Assembly: GCA_905221605.1 (NCBI GenBank)
Contig: CAJNDS010001101.1
Location: 367,501 to 420,000, forward strand
Origin: Symbiodinium natans
Lineage: Eukaryota; Sar; Dinophyceae; Suessiales; Symbiodiniaceae
Length of the DNA: 52,500 nt
Reading direction: 5' to 3'
The position numbers were made by a program, and so were the translations under genes. Below, in pieces: positions 47,079 through 52,500 of the stretch. Under the pieces are notes generated by a model. The model did not search any database and had not been told where the DNA came from. It saw only the letters and a list, made by a program, of their open reading frames with translations. Numbering within the stretch: position 1 is the stretch's first letter; every line of letters begins with the position of its first letter.

Positions 47079-48360
47079 TGGTCAAGCCCCCTGGCTAAAA
47101 CCCTAAACCATACAAATCATGAACTTCGAAAATCCAAACCCTAAGCGTCTGAAACCCCGACGGTTTTTTCGTTTGAGGCTTAGAATTTAGTAGGTCGTTT
47201 GTAGGGTTTAGTGTTTAATGTATAGGCTTAAGTGTTTAGGGTGTAGTGTTTATGTGTTTAGGGTTTAGTGTGTAGAGTTTTGTGTTTAAGTGTTTAGGGT
47301 TTAGTGTTAAGTGTTTGGGGTTTTGTGCTAAGGGCTTAGGGTTAAGTTTTTGGGTTTCGTCTTTAGGGTTTGGTGCTTAGTGTTTAGGGTTTAGTTTTAA
47401 GGGTTTCTGGTTTGGTTTTTAGGGCTTAGGGTTTCGGGCTAAGGGACTTGGATAATATCTATAAAAACCTCTGGTTTATGTTGCTTTCTGGGCTGACACA
47501 TTGATGTTTAAAAAAGAACCTAATAGGGTTTGTGTTTAGGGTTCAGGGTTTGGTTTCTAGTGTTTAGGGTTTAGTGTTTAGGTTTTGTTTTTGAAGGTTT
47601 AGAACACTGAAACCCCGACGGTGTTTTTGGGTTGGGGTTTACGGTTCAGTGTTTAGGGTTGAGGGTTCAGCTTTAATTGTTTCGCGTTTGTTGTTTCCCG
47701 TTTATGCTTTAGGGTCTAGTGCTTTGGGGTTTAGTGCTTAGGTTTCAGGGTTTAGTGTTTCGTGATTAGGGTTAAGGTTTTTAGGGTTTAGTGTTAAGTT
47801 TAGGGTTTAGGGCTTAGTTTATCGGCTTAGGATTTAGGGTCAAGCGCCTTGGCTAAAACCCTAAACCTTACAAATCTTAAACTCAAAAATCCAAACCCTA
47901 AGCATCTGAAACCCCGACAAGTTTTTGGTTCGAGGTTTAGAATTTAGTAGGGCTTGAGGTTCCGGATTTGTTGTTTAGGCTTTCGGGTTTAGTGTTAATT
48001 CATGGATTAGGGTTTAGTGTTTAGGGTTTCGTGCGCAGGGTTTAGTGCTTAATGTTTAGGCTTAAGTGTTTAGGGTGTAGTGCTTATGTGTTTAGGGTTT
48101 AGTGTTTAGGGTTTTGTGTTTAGGGTTTTAGGGTTTAGTGTTAACTGTTCGGGGTTTTGTGCTAAGGGCTTAGGGTTACGTTTTTAGGGTTAGTGTTTAG
48201 AGTTTGGTGCTTAGTGTTTAGGGTTTAGTGCTAAGGGTTTCGGGTTTGGTTTTTAGGGCTTAGGGTTTCGGGCTAAGGGGCTTGGATAAGATCCATCAAA
48301 CACCTCTGGTTTGCGTTGCTTTCTGGGCTGACTATTGGTGTTTTCACAAAAAAAACAACG
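47079..48360. repeat. two-unit duplication with degenerate TTTAGTG/TTTAGGG filling
   Basis: Unit 1 (from about 47079) and unit 2 (from about 47840) share a start (TGGCTAAAACCCTAAACC, AAATCCAAACCCTAAGC, GAAACCCCGAC) and an end (TTTCGGGCTAAGGG, CTTGGATAA, CTCTGGTTT, GTTGCTTTCTGGGCTGAC; 47423-47505 and 48257-48335). Confidence 0.85.
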
Positions 48361-48509
48361 TAATTCGGCACCCAGGAAATCGCATTCACAAAAATGTGTC
48401 TCATGGTTTTCTTTCAAACGTTAAGGTTTTTGAGAAAAAGTAGATCATTTACGTTGAAACAATTTCTAAGATTCTAAAAATCATACATCTCTTGCAAAAC
48501 AACAGATGG

Positions 48510-48570
48510 TGGCGATCCAGTTTTGGTCCAGTTTCGGCCCAGTTTCGATCCAGTTTTGGTCCATTTTCAC
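48510..48570. repeat. CCAGTTTTGGT short tandem repeat
   Basis: Four units of about 16 bp (CCAGTTTTGGT / CCAGTTTCGGC / CCAGTTTCGAT), in an AT-rich stretch (48340-49000). An 83-codon frame crosses it (48492-48743) but is weakly protein-like. Confidence 0.7.
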
Positions 48571-49073
48571 GAAACTGGACCTGCCGTCAAGTCTTCGATA
48601 GAAGTTTCAGTGGCCAGATGATTCGCTTTACACGTCACCTGTCATTTCGCCCGTCAGCGTTTGAGGAAAACACAGCCGCAAGACACACGTTTAAGAAGCA
48701 AAATACACATTCAAAAATACAGCTTTTATTGGAGATAATATAGCATAGCCTTCTGCATTATTGTATCGTTGTTACTGCATTCTCCAAAAAAATAAATTCA
48801 TACAAAGATGAAGACAGCAAAACCATATGTGTGGATCATGCGCGGCGGGGGGGGGGGACCACATATATGTATGGATATACAAAGATACGAGTAGGACATT
48901 AGATAAACATAAAACTCATGCACATATATTACAAAACATTTGTGTATCCATTCATAATGTTGGGAGCATTTTTTTCGGCATATCGAAGCTACACGCCAAG
49001 CGCAGAGCAGAACCCTAGGTTTAGGCTTTGGGACACAGGGCCCCGAAAACGCCCCTAAAAGCCCGCGCGATAC

Positions 49074-49150
49074 CCTAAACCCGAAACCCTAAACCCTAAA
49101 CCCTAAACCCTAAACCCTAAACCCGAAACCCTAAACCCTAAACCCTAAAT
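49074..49150 (-). repeat. CCCTAAA array
   Basis: Nine units with two CCCGAAA. Confidence 0.95.
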
Positions 49151-49239
49151 CCAAAACAACCGCAGCCTAGGTGCCCCAAGAGATGCCAAGGCATCTGGCG
49201 CACCATCCAGGCCTAGGGCTAGGGTTTCAGTTCTTAGTA

Positions 49240-49300
49240 GGAAACTTAGGGTTTAGGGTTTTAGGGTTTAGGGTTTAGGGTTTAGGGTTTAGGGTTTAGG
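49240..49300 (+). repeat. TTTAGGG array
   Basis: Seven units, one TTTTAGGG. Confidence 0.95.
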
Positions 49301-49646
49301 ATGTCGATGCCATATGGGCAGCTCTCAAAATTAGGTTCTTCTTCTTGTCTCCCCATGTAGTACAGCACTGTACAAAAAGGACCCCCGAAGGGAACCTAAC
49401 TTTAGAGAACTACCCATGTAACCCCTCCCCACCTTCCTCCCCCCCCTCCTTATTCTTGTTCAAGGGAGTGTTTAGGGAAATGACCTCATTCCCGAATCCC
49501 CACAAAGAAAGAGTGAACGCTCATGTTATGTCTAGTGGTAAGGGCTTCAGGAGGTCCAAGGCCTGGGGTTTGCAGGGTCTAGGGCACCTCCCCATTCGGC
49601 GCTGAAGCTGGCCCCAGGTAGGGATTGTAGGATGCGGTATCAAGGT

Positions 49647-49732
49647 TCAACCCTAAACCCTAAACCCTAAGCCCTAAACCCTAAACCCTAAGCTCTAAAC
49701 CCTAAACCCTAAACTCTAAACCCTGAACCCTA
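49647..49732 (-). repeat. CCCTAAA array with CTCTAAA variants
   Basis: About eleven units. Confidence 0.9.
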
Positions 49733-49813
49733 TTTGGCTTGGAATCAGGACCATGAGCTGAAGACTCTAAGCCCCTGAAGCGCTAGGGCCGGGGGTTTCA
49801 GAAGTACTGAGAT

Positions 49814-49984
49814 TGCCCAAAGGCTCCAATGTAGAACCCTAAACCCTAAACCCTAAACCCTAAACCCTAAACCCTGAACCCTAAACCCTAAACCCTACCC
49901 AAAACCCTAAACCCTTTTTGGGGTAGTTACAGGGGATTCCAGTATACTACCCCAAAAAGGTACTACATAGGAGGCTCTGGGTAG
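49814..49984. mobile_element. family E foldback with CCCTAAA insert
   Basis: CCCAAAGGCTCCAATGTAG, then about 11 CCCTAAA-type units (49835-49913), then CTTTTTGGGGTAGTTACAGG, GGATTCCAGTATACTACCCC and TACATAGGAGGCTCTGGGTA. The element is otherwise complete. Confidence 0.85.
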
Positions 49985-50014
49985 GCTTTAGGGTTCACAG
50001 TGAAAGACGTTCAG

Positions 50015-50137
50015 GTTGGGATGTTCCCCTTAATCTAAGAGTCCTTAATAAGGATTATAGTACCCCCTGTTATACCCTAAACCCTAAACCCTAAACCCTA
50101 AACCCTAAAAGTTAGTAGAAGGGGCAAACCATCCCGA
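50015..50137. mobile_element. family J foldback with CCCTAAA insert
   Basis: GTTGGGATGTTCCCC, TAATAAGGATTATAGTACCC, four or five CCCTAAA units (50076-50109), then AGAAGGGGCAAACCATCCC. Confidence 0.75.
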
Positions 50138-50466
50138 AGTTCTGGGCTTGTGCCTCAGAATTGAAGAGCTTAGGTTGTAGGGTTCCTAGCTATCAAGAGT
50201 TGAGGATATATAGGGCTCAGCGAAAAACGAGTTTGGGTTGCGGTGTGGGGTGGAATTGCATATTGAACTCTGAACCCTAAACCCAAAACCCTAAACCCAA
50301 CAATTTTCCAAGCGCCCCTAGTGGCGGCGCAAGGCAACGAGAACAGCGCGCCCAGCCTTCGTCGCTTGGGCTTTTCTTCTTGGGGGATCCAAAAAAAGCC
50401 CGGAGTAGGTACTGTAGAAAGCCATTCGGCCAAGCCTGAACCCCAACCCCTAAACCCTAAACCCGT

Positions 50467-50600
50467 CTATATATGTATATATACATACATATGTATGTAT
50501 ATATATATATATAGTTTTTATTATTTAGTTTTATATATATATATATATTAATTTTTTTGTATAATTACATATATGCATATGTACAGAAAAAGCCTGCACA
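50467..50600. repeat. TA/TATG microsatellites
   Basis: Palindromic (ATGTATATATACATACAT) and (TA)n runs. Confidence 0.95.
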
Positions 50601-50729
50601 TGTACATATACATGTACGATAAAAGGTAAAAGCTTTCGACCCTCAAAAGACGCGACAGGAGCCCGTGGCTTCCGGGGTCTCAGAAAGGTTACCGCGCAAG
50701 GACCAACAAGGTACCACCACGAAAACCTG

Positions 50730-50840
50730 AGGGTTTAGGGTTTAGGGTTTAGGGTTTAGGGTTTAGGGTCTAGGGTCTAGGGTTTAGGGATTAGGGTTTA
50801 GGGGTTTAGGGTTTAGGGTTTGGAGTTTGGGGTTTGGAGC
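50730..50840 (+). repeat. TTTAGGG array with variants
   Basis: Five perfect units, then GTCTAGG, TTTAGGGA and GTTTGGAG units. Confidence 0.9.
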
Positions 50841-51089
50841 TTGGAAACAGCAGCCGGGGTCCTGGTCAGTCAAGCACTCCCGATACCTACAACCCAAAAC
50901 CCCCCAACTTGGGCCCCAAGCTCCAGTTTTCTGAACCCAAGGGCTTGAACCCTGTAATTAAACGCCACCTCCGCCCTCTACACCCGACAGACCCGACTAA
51001 AGCCCCGCTGAAGCCCTGAAGCGCCCAAAACCCTGTAAGCCCTTCACCCCAAACCCCTGAAGCCGCAAGGCCCGAACCCTATATAGCCC

Positions 51090-51186
51090 CCCCTACACCC
51101 TGAACCCTGAACCCTGAACCCTGAACCCTAAACCCTAAACCCTAAACCCTAAACCCTAAACCCTAAACCCTAAACCCTAAACCCTA
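51090..51186 (-). repeat. CCCTGAA block, then CCCTAAA array
   Basis: Four CCCTGAA units followed by nine perfect CCCTAAA units. Confidence 0.95.
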
Positions 51187-51283
51187 ACGTCCGGCCTTGG
51201 GAAGGACTTGCAGCGGTCCTGGTTGCATCCTTGCACCCGCAGCTCCGCAGCACTCGGCCGGTGTTGCGCAAATCCCCAAAGGT
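51187..51283. CDS. exon-like segment, strand ambiguous
   Basis: Plus reads NVRPWEGLAAVLVASLHPQL and RSTRPVLRKSPK, ending AAAG|GTAGGAC. Minus reads SAAELRVQGCNQDRCKSF and PRPDVR, ending AGG|GTTTAGGG. Both are plausible and neither is decisive: a useful example of how short GC-rich pieces stay open by chance. Confidence 0.3.
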
Positions 51284-51299
51284 AGGACAAGGGAGCCCG

Positions 51300-51375
51300 G
51301 CCTGCAGGATGAGGGTTTAGGGTTTAGGGTTTAGGGTTTAGGGTTTAGGGTTTAGGGTTTAGGGTTTAGGATTTA
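51300..51375 (+). repeat. perfect TTTAGGG array, nine units
   Basis: Follows CTGCAGGATGAGG. Confidence 0.95.
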
Positions 51376-51799
51376 GGGTTGAGGCAGGGGTTCAGGGTTT
51401 CAGGGTTGAAGGTTTAGGTTTTCGGGCTGTAGGGAATCAGGGTTTAAGGGGTTGAGTGTTGAGGGTTCGAGGGTTTTCTAAATCCAAAGCCCGTAAACCC
51501 CCTAAGCCTGAAAGGTTTTTGAGGGTTTTCGGCACTGGAGCTTTTAGGCTTTTAGGGGGGTCAGGTTTCAGGTTGGGGACGGGGGGGGGGGGGCCCAACC
51601 CCTGGCGTTGAGGGTGTTAGGAATGCTCTTAGGCTAGCTGCATGGTCCCTTAACATCGGAGCTGTTATACACCCCTCATACTCTCGAGCGACATGCTGAA
51701 AGGAGAGCCCAGCAGGCTGCACAAGTATGAAAAAAACATCCGCAAAAAAGTGCCGAGGAAGAAGAACTCCATGGAGAGAATTGTCCACTGCAAAGTCCA

Positions 51800-51938
51800 G
51801 TACTTGGAGGTTCACAGTACTTATGAACCAATTACGATTTTACTTATAGCTGTACTTCTAACCATGTCAGGGTACTTAAGGGGGCCTAGAAGTGGATGGC
51901 AAGTACAGTTGTACTTGGTTAATACGTACCATGAACCC
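51800..51938. mobile_element. foldback element, family B (copy 7)
   Basis: GTACTTGGAGGTTCACAGTAC to GTACCATGAACC; interior TTATAGCTGTACTTCTAACC. The right tip is lost. A half family D (TAGCTGCATGGTCCCTTAAC) lies at 51631-51690. Confidence 0.7.
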
Positions 51939-52500
51939 AGCAGCTCAGGTCCGTGGAAGAAAACGTCCATGTGCGACTGAAGCGGATAATCCACCGGAAA
52001 CCACGACCCAGAGAGCCCAATACCCCTTAATTAAAGAAAACACCTTCAATTATAAAGGGATCCTTAGTATGATTTAAGCAATATTCCTTAATTGAGGGGT
52101 ATTGGGCTCTTAGGGGAGTGGCCGATCTGGGGCCCCAACACCACCGAAGGATCTCCCCAAGCGACGTGAGCATGTGAAGGTCAAGCGGCACTGCCCCAGC
52201 TAATACCCAAAGAGCCCAATACCCCTTAATTAAGGAATATTCCTTAAATCATATTAAGGATCCCTCTATAATTTAAGGTATATTCCTTGTTTAAGGAGTA
52301 TTGGGCTCTTTGGGTAGTTGCTGGAAACGTACACCGCCCATGAGCGTGCCACTCAAGAGAATCTACTCCTCCATGCGCTTCGGACGAAGACCAAATCGGC
52401 AGCAATCCAACCGACCCGGCGAACTCTTCATCCCGCGTTTTTCTGCTACATTCAAGCAGTTCCAAGTGTTGCCAAGAATGGTCGGGAATGATTTCCTCGA
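51939..52500 (+). CDS. exons separated by two family C elements, running off the right end
   Basis: First segment 51939-52007: QVRGRKRPCATEADNPPET or, in another frame, LRSVEENVHVRLKRIIHRKP. Second 52115-52161: WPIWGPNTTEGSPQA, then the 5' site GAC|GTGAGC. The intron contains the second family C copy and ends GGGTAG at its tip (52317). Third segment 52318-52500: CWKRTPPMSVPLKRIYSSMR, FGRRPNRQQSNRPGELFI, PRFSATFKQFQVLPRMVGN, open to the window edge. The second and third segments join in phase (AC+T). A minus-strand frame through the last 250 bp is also open. Product unknown. Confidence 0.45.
52008..52114. mobile_element. foldback element, family C
   Basis: CCCAGAGAGCCCAATACCCC to GGGGTATTGGGCTCTTAGGG. 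Confidence 0.8.
52204..52316. mobile_element. foldback element, family C, near perfect with TA ends
   Basis: TACCCAAAGAGCCCAATACC to GTATTGGGCTCTTTGGGTA; TTAATTAAGGAATATTCCTTA on the left arm. Confidence 0.85.

Noticed and set aside
1-52500. The window as a true chromosome end or subtelomere
   Set aside because: Arrays occur in both orientations throughout, are short, and alternate with unique exon-like DNA. No terminal long array is present. A subtelomeric origin cannot be excluded but is not shown.

Overview
This 52.5 kb window is nuclear eukaryotic DNA. Its dominant signal is the seven-base plant/alveolate telomere motif TTTAGGG, in both orientations, as dozens of interstitial arrays from two units to more than 30, plus degenerate runs. 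Between the arrays lie short foldback elements of about 90-180 bp in at least ten recurring families (called A-J here), AT and trinucleotide microsatellites and long G/C homopolymers. There is no bacterial operon layout, and I found no rRNA, tRNA, CRISPR or recognisable phage or transposase gene. Mean composition is near 50% GC. The motif fits dinoflagellates, coccidia and plants/green algae. Small intron-like foldbacks, some GC or GA candidate 5' splice sites, and the absence of the CAG/poly-Q coding repeats typical of Eimeria make a dinoflagellate-lineage alveolate my best guess. That guess is inference only.

The unique DNA between repeats is mostly 40-200 bp pieces that behave like exons: open in a frame, protein-like in composition, and flanked by GT/AG signals. 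The best multi-exon reading is a minus-strand gene (9661 to 8002, eight exons, 233 codons before the stop, all junctions in phase). A plus-strand gene starts about 280 bp away in the opposite direction (9942-10949). Other good candidates are a minus-strand pair at 35163-34862, minus-strand pairs across arrays at 15415-15066 and 14665-14343, a set of tandemly repeated exons at 36266-36862, minus-strand exons at 39376-40889, plus-strand exons at 6291-6458, 7250-7654, 12096-12233, 20584-21061, 27756-28454 and 43152-43349, and fragments running off both window ends. I could not assign any product to a known family. Because the segments are short, chance open frames are common and each call is only moderately supported.

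The most interesting proposal is that two repeat classes act as introns. First, perfect TTTAGGG arrays can be read as introns starting GTTTAGG and ending TTTAG. At 9014-9068 and 15286-15326 the predicted intron is pure telomeric repeat of length 7n+6, and removing it joins two open exons in phase. Second, several foldback families carry a usable 5' site in one terminal repeat and AG at the other tip, as in introner elements. Family E shows a clean TA target-site duplication where it lies inside a family G copy. Telomeric arrays have also been inserted into the middle of several foldback copies.

Layout: 1-2.1 kb exon fragments with family C; 2.1-5.2 kb degenerate repeats and C/G tracts; 5.2-11 kb the densest gene evidence; 11-20 kb arrays, microsatellite and scattered exons; 20-28.5 kb several exon candidates, two very long arrays and an AT-rich island; 28.5-36 kb mostly repeats with one two-exon gene; 36-41.5 kb exon repeats, coiled-coil-like exons and a minisatellite; 41.5-52.5 kb repeats, a two-unit duplication at 47.1-48.4 kb, and gene fragments at the right end.
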